NCBI RefSeq assembly: GCF_022829445.1 | Contig: NZ_JAKSXY010000109.1 | Span: forward strand, 105,213 to 169,212 | Length of the DNA: 64,000 nucleotides | DNA from: Methylobacterium sp. J-068 | Lineage (GTDB): Bacteria > Pseudomonadota > Alphaproteobacteria > Rhizobiales > Beijerinckiaceae | Reading direction: 5' to 3' | In this document: positions 53,436 to 60,858 of the stretch, piece by piece | How the letters are laid out: each line of letters starts with the position of its first letter | Position numbering within the stretch: position 1 is the first letter of the stretch | Position numbers and translations under genes: made by a program | The notes under the pieces: generated by a model | The model's database searches: none | Told to the model about the DNA's origin: nothing | What the model saw: the letters and a program-made list of their open reading frames with translations, nothing else

Positions 53436-53870
53436 ATGAACGACATCGAACATTCCGCGGACTATGTCGAGCTGACCGTCGACATCGTGTCCGCTTACGT
53501 GAGCAACAACCCGGTTCCCCCCGGCGAGCTGGCCCAGCTGATCACCCGCATCCACAGCGCGCTGACCCAGGTCGCGAGCGGTCAGGTCGAGACGAAGGTC
53601 AGCACCGCCCCGCTGCAGCCCGCGATCGCGGTGAAGAAGTCCATCACGGCCGACCACATCGTCTGCCTCGAGGACGGCCGCACCTTCAAGTCGCTCAAGC
53701 GCCACCTGCGGGCGAAGTATGACATGAGCCCGGAGCAGTACCGCGCCAAGTGGGGCCTGCCGCCCGATTACCCGATGGTCGCCCCGAACTACGCCAAGGC
53801 CCGCTCCGATCTCGCGAAGGCCATCGGCCTGGGCCAGACCCGCAACGGGAACTACGACGAAGCCGCCTGA
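53436..53870 (+). CDS. MucR/Ros-family transcriptional regulator with altered zinc ligands
   Basis: A 144-residue protein. The N-terminal helical oligomerisation region (DYVELTVDIVSAYVSNN) is followed by a Ros-type finger CLEDGRTFKSLKRHLRAKYDMSPEQYRAKW (part, residues 77-106). The tail is GLPPDYPMVAPNYAKARSDLAKAIGLG. C77 and H90 are present, but the second Cys and the distal His of Ros are replaced (D80, K94/Y95). It likely silences AT-rich promoters, including its own. AAGGAGAG precedes the ATG by about 11 bp. Confidence 0.92.
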   Translation: MNDIEHSADYVELTVDIVSAYVSNNPVPPGELAQLITRIHSALTQVASGQVETKVSTAPLQPAIAVKKSITADHIVCLEDGRTFKSLKRHLRAKYDMSPEQYRAKWGLPPDYPMVAPNYAKARSDLAKAIGLGQTRNGNYDEAA

Positions 53871-54026
53871 TCGGACACGCCGCGCGCGGCTTCGGGTGCC
53901 CCCTTCGCGGGCTCACTCGAAGCCGGCGCCCCGTGGAAAAACCCGTCAAGCCTTGATCTAGGATATTTTTCCCTTACCATCGGTGTGCGGCACCCGGTGC
54001 CGCTGTCGTGTGTAATGGAACATATC

Positions 54027-54932
54027 ATGAACATCGTTCGGCATCCCGCATCGACGATCGTGGACCTGGGACGGCGCGACACCGCGTCCCGCCGAAAGCC
54101 GCCGGCCCGGCCGACATCTCCATCCGAGCTTCCCCGACCCAAATCCCTCGGGCGTGACGCGGCCCGTCTGCTCCGCGCCCTCTCCGGCGAGGGGGCCTAC
54201 GCGCTCGCCGATCCGACCGGCCCCGAGGGCTGGATCCTGCGCGAGGGCGGTGTGGGCGTCTCGCTCGGCGGTGGTCGGTTCAGCCAGGATGCGGGCGCGG
54301 AGCTTCTGGCCACCGACCTCGCCGAACAGGCCGATGGACGCCGGGCGCGCCTGACGATCAGCCCGGCGGGGCGGGCACGCCTGCGCCGCGAGCAGGCCGG
54401 CACGCAGAGCCCCTACCTCGCCCAGCACCTCGACCTCGTCGGAGACGCGCCCGAGCCGGATCGCCCGTTGCGCGATGCCTCCGAAAGCCCCTTGGCCTGG
54501 ATGGCCCGGCGCCGCGGCCGCGACGGCGTTCCGCTCATCGATGCCGCCTGCTTCGAGGCGGGCGAGCGCCTGCGCCGCGATCTCACGGTCGCCTCGCTGA
54601 TGCCCCGGATGGGCCAGGACTGGAGCGGCGTCTCGGTGGACGGATCGGGCCCGCGCGACCCGAGCGCGGGCTCCGACGCGATGCTGGCGGCGCGCCAACG
54701 GGTGCGCGCGGCGCTGGGCGCCGTCGGCAACGACCTCTCGGGCCTGCTGATCGACCTGTGCGGCTTCCTCAAGGGCCTGGAGCGGATCGAGGCGGAGCGG
54801 CGCTGGCCGGCGCGCTCGGCCAAGGTCGTGGCCCGGATCGCGCTGGCGCGCCTCGCCGAGCATTACGGCCTGGAGCGCGAGGCGGTCGGGCCGGAGCGCG
54901 GCCGCCTGCGGCTGTGGCGCGAGGGAGCCTGA
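54027..54932 (+). CDS. DUF6456 domain-containing protein
   Basis: A 301-residue protein. A winged-helix-like N-terminal half (GRDAARLLRALSGEGAYALAD, ARLTISPAGRARLRRE) is followed by the conserved C-terminal DUF6456 block (GDAPEPDRPLRDASESPLAWM, LTVASLMPRMGQDWSG and DLCGFLKGLERIE). Such proteins are widespread in the Hyphomicrobiales beside mucR or sufE genes and are predicted DNA-binding. It converges on sufE with 43 bp between. Confidence 0.78.
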   Translation: MNIVRHPASTIVDLGRRDTASRRKPPARPTSPSELPRPKSLGRDAARLLRALSGEGAYALADPTGPEGWILREGGVGVSLGGGRFSQDAGAELLATDLAEQADGRRARLTISPAGRARLRREQAGTQSPYLAQHLDLVGDAPEPDRPLRDASESPLAWMARRRGRDGVPLIDAACFEAGERLRRDLTVASLMPRMGQDWSGVSVDGSGPRDPSAGSDAMLAARQRVRAALGAVGNDLSGLLIDLCGFLKGLERIEAERRWPARSAKVVARIALARLAEHYGLEREAVGPERGRLRLWREGA

Positions 54933-54975
54933 ACCGGACCGGAATCCCCGAGCCCGAAGCGGGGCTGGCCGCCCG

Positions 54976-55398
54976 TCAGGCCGCGAGGCGGATCGCATCC
55001 CGGTGGATGCGCTCCGCCATCGCCCGCACGCCGTTGGAACGCTTCGACGTGAGATGCGCGCCGAGGCCGATCTGCTTGAACACCTGGAAGACATCGACCT
55101 TCGCGATGTCCTGCGGCGTCTTCCCGTCGTGGAGAGCCATCACCAGGGCGATCAACCCTTTCGTGATCACCGAGTCGCTGGTCCCGCGCAGGTGCAACCG
55201 GGGCGGCGCCTCGGAGCGGTCGACATGCGAGTCCACCCAGACCTGGCTCTCGCAGCCATGGACGCGGTTCTCCTCGGTGAGCAGCTCCGCCGGGAATTCC
55301 GGCAGGGCGCGGCCGAGTTCGATCAGGTACTCGTAGCGATCCGGCCCCTCGTCGAGGATGCCGAAATTGTCGATGATCGTCTCGATGGGAGGCAGCAT
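54976..55398 (-). CDS. sufE: SufE-family cysteine desulfuration protein
   Basis: A 140-residue protein. It begins PPIETIIDNFGILDEGPDRYEYLIELG and has the sulfur-accepting cysteine in NRVHGCESQVWV, followed by GTSDSVITKGLIALV. SufE takes persulfide sulfur from SufS for Fe-S cluster assembly. It is relevant to the many Fe-S enzymes in this window but not linked to them by operon. Confidence 0.92.
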   Translation of the reverse strand: MLPPIETIIDNFGILDEGPDRYEYLIELGRALPEFPAELLTEENRVHGCESQVWVDSHVDRSEAPPRLHLRGTSDSVITKGLIALVMALHDGKTPQDIAKVDVFQVFKQIGLGAHLTSKRSNGVRAMAERIHRDAIRLAA

Positions 55399-55541
55399 GA
55401 TGGACGGGCGGGGCTCGTTCGCGTCGGGATCTCTCCCCCGCATATAGGCCATCGACAGGACAATACGATCCTGGGTGATCCCGCCTCGCCGATATCCGGC
55501 CCGCCTCTCGATCCGCGAAGGTATCCGGTTCGGCGCGAGGC

Positions 55542-55892
55542 TCAGGTCGAATCGGCGACGTCGCGCTCCCGGGGCGCCTGGGACCGGGCCTCCGCGAGAA
55601 GAAGGTCGACGAGGGCGGGAAAGCGCCGGCGCAGGTCCGCGACCCGAAGCCGGTTGGTGCGGCTGTTGCCCTGATCGACCTGATGGATGAGCCCGGCCTC
55701 GCGCAGGACACGAAAATGATGCGTGCGCGTGGCCTTGCCGACGGGCAGTTCGAAGGAACTGCAGTGACGCACCCCATCGGGGTCCGCCGCCAGCGTCAGG
55801 ACGACCCGGCGGCGCAGCGGATCGGCCAGGGCCGCGAAGATCGCGCCCAGGTCCATCGCCTCGGGGGTCGGGTGATCGAGTTCGTCCGCCAT
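55542..55892 (-). CDS. ArsR-family transcriptional regulator
   Basis: A 116-residue winged-helix protein: FAALADPLRRRVVLTLAADP, SFELPVGKATRTHHFRVLREAGLI and VDQGNSRTNRLRV. No metal-binding CxC is seen in the recognition region. ATG 55892 is used; upstream in-frame codons would extend it into the divergent gene's promoter. It is divergent from the quinone oxidoreductase gene and probably represses it. Confidence 0.85.
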   Translation of the reverse strand: MADELDHPTPEAMDLGAIFAALADPLRRRVVLTLAADPDGVRHCSSFELPVGKATRTHHFRVLREAGLIHQVDQGNSRTNRLRVADLRRRFPALVDLLLAEARSQAPRERDVADST

Positions 55893-55974
55893 CGCGAGAT
55901 CCGTCAGGTATGCCTTGCATCGTACCTCGTCTCGTGCACGCAATGCGACACCATCTCAACGGAGGCAAACCCCG

Positions 55975-56955
55975 ATGCTGACGAGACGCGTCGTCACCCT
56001 CACCGAATTCGGATCGCCGGACGTGTTGTCGCTGGTGACCGAGGCACTTCCGGAACCGCGGCCGGACGAGGTCCGGCTGCGCCAGACGGCCATCGGCTTC
56101 AACTTCATCGACACCTACCAGCGCAAGGGCATCTATCCGCTGCCCCTGCCGACCGGCCTCGGTTTCGAGGCGGCGGGCGTGGTCGACGCGCTCGGTTCGG
56201 GTGTCACCGGCCTTCGGGTCGGGGACCGGGCCGCCTACATGAACGCGGGCGTCGGCGCCTATGCGGATCTTCGGAACGTTCCCGCCGACAAGCTCGTCGC
56301 GCTGCCGGACACGGTCAGCGACGCGGCGGCGGCGACCCTGCTCTTCAAGGGCATGACGGCCCAGTACCTGCTCCGCAAGACGCACGCGGTGCGGCCCGGC
56401 GACCTGCTGCTCGTGCATTCGGCCGCCGGCGGAGTCGGGCAGATCCTGACCCGTTGGGCGACCGCGCTCGGCGCGGTCGTGATCGGCACCACGGGCACGC
56501 CGCAGAAGCGCGAAGCGGCGCTCGCGGCCGGCTGCGCGGCGGTCGTCGACCTCAACGACCCCGACTGGCCCGAGGCCTTCCTGGCGGCGACCGGCGGCCG
56601 CAAGGCGCGTGTCGTCTACGATGCGGTGGGCAAGGACACCCTGGTCCGGTCGCTCGATTGCGCGGCGCCCTTCGGTCTGGTGGTCTGCTACGGCGCGGCC
56701 TCCGGCAAGGCGCCCGCGATCGACCCCGAACTCCTCAACAAGAAGGGGTGCCTCTTCCTGACCCGCCCCTCCGTCTTTCCCCACAACGCCGACCCGGCGA
56801 CCTTCCGCGCCAATGCGGCCGACCTGTTCGAGGCCATCGCTCTCGGCCATGTGAGGGTCGATATCGGCGGGCGATTCCCACTCGACGCGATCGTAGAGGC
56901 GCACATGGCCGCCGAGGCGCGCCGATTCGGCGGTGCGTTGCTCATCACGCCGTAG
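55975..56955 (+). CDS. Zinc-independent quinone oxidoreductase (MDR family)
   Basis: A 326-residue NADPH:quinone reductase-type protein. GFNFIDTYQRKGIYPLPLP marks the catalytic domain, and the Rossmann part has VHSAAGGVGQILTRWATALGA. No structural-zinc cysteine cluster is present. GGAGG lies 9 bp before ATG 55975. It is divergent from an ArsR-type regulator, which suggests induction by an electrophile or quinone. Confidence 0.9.
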   Translation: MLTRRVVTLTEFGSPDVLSLVTEALPEPRPDEVRLRQTAIGFNFIDTYQRKGIYPLPLPTGLGFEAAGVVDALGSGVTGLRVGDRAAYMNAGVGAYADLRNVPADKLVALPDTVSDAAAATLLFKGMTAQYLLRKTHAVRPGDLLLVHSAAGGVGQILTRWATALGAVVIGTTGTPQKREAALAAGCAAVVDLNDPDWPEAFLAATGGRKARVVYDAVGKDTLVRSLDCAAPFGLVVCYGAASGKAPAIDPELLNKKGCLFLTRPSVFPHNADPATFRANAADLFEAIALGHVRVDIGGRFPLDAIVEAHMAAEARRFGGALLITP

Positions 56956-56960
56956 GCGGC

Positions 56961-56983
56961 TCGCATCCCGAACCGGGATGCGA
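56961..56983. terminator. Bidirectional hairpin between convergent genes
   Basis: TCGCATCCCG-AAC-CGGGATGCGA is a perfect 10-bp stem with a 3-nt loop in the 44-bp gap between the quinone oxidoreductase and kinase genes. Confidence 0.65.
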
Positions 56984-56999
56984 CCGGTCGCGAAACCAA

Positions 57000-58043
57000 T
57001 CAGGCCGAGGGCCGGACCAGGACCTCGGGGAGCTGCAGTTCCAAGGGCTCGGCCAGCGTGCCGACGCCCCGGACCGCGATCTCGGCCTGGGAGGCGTAGG
57101 CCGCGATCAGGCGGGGCCCGAGATTGGGCACCTCGAGCCGGCCCGGCGCGGTGCCGTCCCCGGCGCCCGAGACGATGCTGAGGCGCACCGGCCCGCCGGC
57201 CTCGGCGTCGATCCGGATGTCGATGGCGCAGGCCACGGTCTCGGCGGTGGTGTCGAGGCATTCGGACACCACCTCGGCCACGATCATGCCGAGGGCGTTG
57301 GCGGTGCGCGGTTCGACGAGGCTGGTGCCGGTGCCGCCGACGGCGACGCCGATGCGCCCGGCCCGGCGCAACTGACCGAGGCCGGAGGCGAGCCGGTGCA
57401 GATAATCCCGCAGGTCGATGGAGGCGATGTGCGGCGCCTCGTGCAGGTGCTGCTGCACCAGCGCGATGGCGCGTACCCGCTGGCCCAGGGCCTCGAAGCT
57501 GCCCCGGCAGGGCGCCGGCGCGGCGCGGCCGTAGAGGCCGATCAGGCTGACCATGACCTGAAGGTTGTTGCGGACCCGGTGATAGACCTCGGCGAGCAGA
57601 GCCTCCTTCTCCACCAGGGCACGCTCGGAATGCTCCTCGGCGTGCTTGCGGTCGGTGATATCGAAGCAGGTGCCGATGAAGCCGGCGAAGCCGCCGTTTT
57701 CGCGGAGAGGCTTGGCCGTGTCGAGGAGCCAGCGGTAGGCGCCGTCGTGCCGGCGCAGGCGGAACTCCGCCGTGAACGGTTCCTGCGCGGCGAAGGCCTT
57801 GGCCACGATGGCGGCGTGCCGCTCGAGATCGTCCGGATGGAGGCCGCGGCGCCAGCCGTGCCCGATCTCCTCGTCGGGGGAACGGCCCGTGAAGGCGAGC
57901 CAGGATTCGTTGTGATGGACGGCCGCCCCCTGCCGGTCGGCGCGCCACATCATCAGGGGCACGAAATCCGCGAAACGCCGGAACTCGCCGTACCCCATTC
58001 CACTCACCGATGCCGCCTCGGTCGACGGTGTGTCCGCGGCCAT
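57000..58043 (-). CDS. PAS-domain HWE/HisKA_2 sensor kinase with atypical ATPase domain
   Basis: A 347-residue soluble protein. A PAS domain (residues ~20-130) with a PAC end (GFAGFIGTCFDITDRK) precedes the H-box EVYHRVRNNLQVMVSLIGLY (H155). The expected N-box reads TANALGMIVAEVVSECLD and lacks the usual asparagine spacing. The glycine boxes are reduced to SGAGDGTAPGRLEV. It may be a weak kinase, a phosphotransferase or a sensor-only protein. No adjacent response regulator is present. Confidence 0.82.
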   Translation of the reverse strand: MAADTPSTEAASVSGMGYGEFRRFADFVPLMMWRADRQGAAVHHNESWLAFTGRSPDEEIGHGWRRGLHPDDLERHAAIVAKAFAAQEPFTAEFRLRRHDGAYRWLLDTAKPLRENGGFAGFIGTCFDITDRKHAEEHSERALVEKEALLAEVYHRVRNNLQVMVSLIGLYGRAAPAPCRGSFEALGQRVRAIALVQQHLHEAPHIASIDLRDYLHRLASGLGQLRRAGRIGVAVGGTGTSLVEPRTANALGMIVAEVVSECLDTTAETVACAIDIRIDAEAGGPVRLSIVSGAGDGTAPGRLEVPNLGPRLIAAYASQAEIAVRGVGTLAEPLELQLPEVLVRPSA

Positions 58044-58187
58044 GTTACTCCGATCCACCGGTTCCAAGCATCGGCCCACCCATGGCCAGCGCCGGTCAAC
58101 GTGCCGGGGATGGCCCCGTTCCGATCCCGCGCCGTGAAGGCGGTGCATAGCTCCGCCCGGCTCCGGGACCGGGGCGGAGCGTCGCGC

Positions 58188-59192
58188 TCAGAGCATGCTG
58201 GGCAGGATGCGGTCCGGCGGGCGGTGCCCGTCCATGAAGGTCTTGATGTTGATGATGACCTTCTCGCCCATGTCGACGCGGCTCTCGTGGGTGGCCGAGC
58301 CCATATGCGGCAGGAGCACGACCTTGCCGGCGCGGGCCAGCTTGACGAGGCGCGGGCTCACGGCGGGCTCCTGCTCGAACACGTCGAGCCCCGCGCCCGA
58401 GATCTCGCCGGCCTCGATCAGGCGGGCGAGCGCGGTCTCGTCGATCACCTCGCCGCGCGCGGTGTTCACCACCACGGCCTCGGGCTTCAGGAGCTTGAGG
58501 CGGCGGGCGGAGAGCAGGTGGTAGGTCGCGGGCGTGTGCGGGCAGTTCACCGAGACGATGTCGACGCGCGCCAGCATCTGGTCGAGGGATTCCCAGTAGG
58601 TCGCGTCGAGATCGCGCTCGATCTGGCCAGGCACCCGGCGGCGGTTGTGGTAGTGGATCTGCAGGCCGAAGGCCTTGGCGCGGCGTGCCAGGGCCTGTCC
58701 GATCCGGCCCATGCCGACGATGCCGAGGCGCTTGCCGGTGATGCGGCGGCCGAGCATCCAGGTCGGCGACCAGCCTGTGGTCCAGGCATCCTCCGGGATG
58801 ATGCGGGCGCCCTCGGTCACGCGCCGGGCCACCGCCAGGATCAGCGCCATGGTCATGTCGGCCGTGTCCTCGGTGAGGACGCCGGGGGTGTTGGTGACGG
58901 TGATGCCGCGCTCCAGGGCGGCGGCCACGTCGATGTGATCGACGCCGTTGCCGAAATTCGCGATCAGCCGGAGATTCGGTCCGGCCTGAGCGAGGAGGCC
59001 CGCATCGATCTCGTCGGTCACGGTCGGCACGAGGACGTCCGCCTCGCGCATGGCCGCCATCAGGGCGTCGGGCGCCATCGCGGCGTCGTCGGTGTTGAGC
59101 CGGATCTCGAAGAGTTCGCGCATCCGCGCCTCGACGACCTCGGGCAGACGCCGCGTGACGACCACGAGCGGCTTGCGCTTCAACGACGACAT
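58188..59192 (-). CDS. 2-hydroxyacid dehydrogenase (glyoxylate/hydroxypyruvate reductase type)
   Basis: A 334-residue D-isomer-specific dehydrogenase. It has the Rossmann GIVGMGRIGQALARRA, catalytic R in NTARGEVIDE, E in FEQEPAVSP and H in LPHMGSATHESR. The NFGNGVDHIDV segment is typical of glyoxylate reductases. A GGGAGGG ribosome binding site precedes the ATG. It could serve the serine cycle or glycolate metabolism. It is distant from the SlcC-type enzyme at 13509 in local motifs. Confidence 0.9.
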   Translation of the reverse strand: MSSLKRKPLVVVTRRLPEVVEARMRELFEIRLNTDDAAMAPDALMAAMREADVLVPTVTDEIDAGLLAQAGPNLRLIANFGNGVDHIDVAAALERGITVTNTPGVLTEDTADMTMALILAVARRVTEGARIIPEDAWTTGWSPTWMLGRRITGKRLGIVGMGRIGQALARRAKAFGLQIHYHNRRRVPGQIERDLDATYWESLDQMLARVDIVSVNCPHTPATYHLLSARRLKLLKPEAVVVNTARGEVIDETALARLIEAGEISGAGLDVFEQEPAVSPRLVKLARAGKVVLLPHMGSATHESRVDMGEKVIINIKTFMDGHRPPDRILPSML

Positions 59193-59538
59193 GCACCCTC
59201 CCTGCGGACTCTTGCCCTGCGAACTCTCGACCCTGCGGAGGCTCACCGCGAACGCGATCGGCCACACCCGTCATCGGACGCGGCCGGTTTCCGGCTCGAG
59301 GTCCGAGGGGATGGACGACGCCGCGAGCTTACCGCGCGTTAACCACGCACCGGTCAAGACATTCGAGACGACCGAACCGCGAGACATCCTGGCCGCCAGC
59401 CGGACGGCTGTGGCGATCCCGGAACCCTCTCGACCCTGTGGGCCTCTCTAGCAGAGAGACCACGGAACACAATGCACGCCGGAGCCCGTCGGCCCCATCG
59501 GCCGCGACCGCACCGGCCAGCGTCAAGGACACCGGACG

Positions 59539-60108
59539 ATGCGCGCGCCTGCCCTCATCCTGACCGCCGCCCTCACCCTCACCTCCGGGTTCGCCGGGGC
59601 CGCCCCGGCGCCTGGCGCGGGGCCGGACGTCGCCCTGGGGCCGGTGACGAAGCTGCCGCTGCCACGCTACGCCAGCCTGAAGACCGACCGGGTGAACCTG
59701 CGCGAGGGGCCCTCGAAGGATCACCGCACCCTCTGGGTGTTCCAGCGCGCCGGATTGCCGATCGAGATCGTGGCGGAGTTCGAGACCTGGCGCCGCATCC
59801 GCGACTCGGAGGGCACCGAGGGCTGGGTGCTGCACTCCCTGCTCTCGGGGCGCCGCACCTCCGTCGTCACGGCGGCCAAGGGGACCGACAAGACCCCCGA
59901 GAAGGCGGCCGTGCCGCTCTACGCCAAGGCCGACGAGGGCTCGGGCGAGGAGGCGCGCCTCCAGGCTGGCGTGATCGGCAGCGTGAAGAGCTGCACCGGC
60001 ACCTGGTGCCGGGTCGTCGTCGCCCTGCCGCAGAAGCGCGGCGACGTCGACGGCTACATCCGCCAGGACCGGCTCTGGGGCGTCTACCCGAACGAACGGG
60101 TCGAGTAG
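59539..60108 (+). CDS. Secreted SH3-domain protein
   Basis: A 189-residue protein with a signal peptide (residues 1-22, ending FAGAAPA). Two SH3-like units follow: LKTDRVNLREGPSKDHRTLWVFQRAG (in part) with GWVLHSLLSG, and a second from PLYAKADEGSGEEARLQAG to SVKSCTGTWCRVVV. It belongs to the DUF1058/SH3 group found in the alphaproteobacterial envelope. It is convergent with the cupin gene. Confidence 0.85.
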   Translation: MRAPALILTAALTLTSGFAGAAPAPGAGPDVALGPVTKLPLPRYASLKTDRVNLREGPSKDHRTLWVFQRAGLPIEIVAEFETWRRIRDSEGTEGWVLHSLLSGRRTSVVTAAKGTDKTPEKAAVPLYAKADEGSGEEARLQAGVIGSVKSCTGTWCRVVVALPQKRGDVDGYIRQDRLWGVYPNERVE

Positions 60109-60160
60109 ACCCGCGCGCGGCCCTTCGGCCTCGCCGGCGGAAGTCCCGCCGGGCGTGGCG

Positions 60161-60577
60161 TCAGGATTGCCGCATGAAGGTGTCCGGCGTGCCCGTGCCG
60201 TCGGTCACGAAGCGGATGTCGCGGGGTTCCCGCCGGGGCGTGTCGACCGAGAGGAACACCATCGGCTGCTCCAGGAGCTCGGGCACCGAGTGCACCACGC
60301 CGCGCTTGAAGAACACCAGCTTGCCGGGGCCGACCTCGACCGGCGCCTCGTCGCCGAACTTCATCAGGCAGCGGCCCGACAGGGCATAGAGGTACTCGTC
60401 GCAGGTGGCGTGGCTGTGCGGCGGGGTCGGATGGTAGACCCGGAAGACCCGGGCGCTCGCCGCCGGGTCGTCGGTGAAGCGGTGATCCGCCACCATGGTG
60501 TCGCAGGTCTCGGGCAGGCGCCCGGCCTGCTCCGCGACGTCGAAGACACCGTGTGCCGTGAGGCTTTCGTCGTTCAT
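60161..60577 (-). CDS. Cupin-domain protein
   Basis: A 138-residue single cupin. The metal-ligand pattern is in HPTPPHSHATCDEYLYALSG, with the second motif GKLVFFKRGVVHSVPEL. GGAGA precedes ATG 60577. The beta-barrel may bind a small acid or sugar, or act as an enzyme; no neighbour suggests the substrate. Confidence 0.82.
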   Translation of the reverse strand: MNDESLTAHGVFDVAEQAGRLPETCDTMVADHRFTDDPAASARVFRVYHPTPPHSHATCDEYLYALSGRCLMKFGDEAPVEVGPGKLVFFKRGVVHSVPELLEQPMVFLSVDTPRREPRDIRFVTDGTGTPDTFMRQS

Positions 60578-60858
60578 GGAAGTCTCCTGGATCCCGGTCC
60601 CGTTTCGCCGGCTCACAGCCTAGCGGAAAACGGCGCGCCGCGCCGCGCGGCCGCGCGGCATTTTTGAAACAGCCGATTTCTTTTTTCCCGGACGCGGATT
60701 AGCGAACCCGGTCGCTCGTCCTCGACTGTTCACATCCACGTTAGAATAAGTAAAAAACATATGCCTTGCATGCATATTATGAATCCTGCCAAGACATCGA
60801 TCGGTTGCAGGCAGTATGCCTCTCTCGATCCTGCGAAACCGCTCGCGTATTCCCACGA

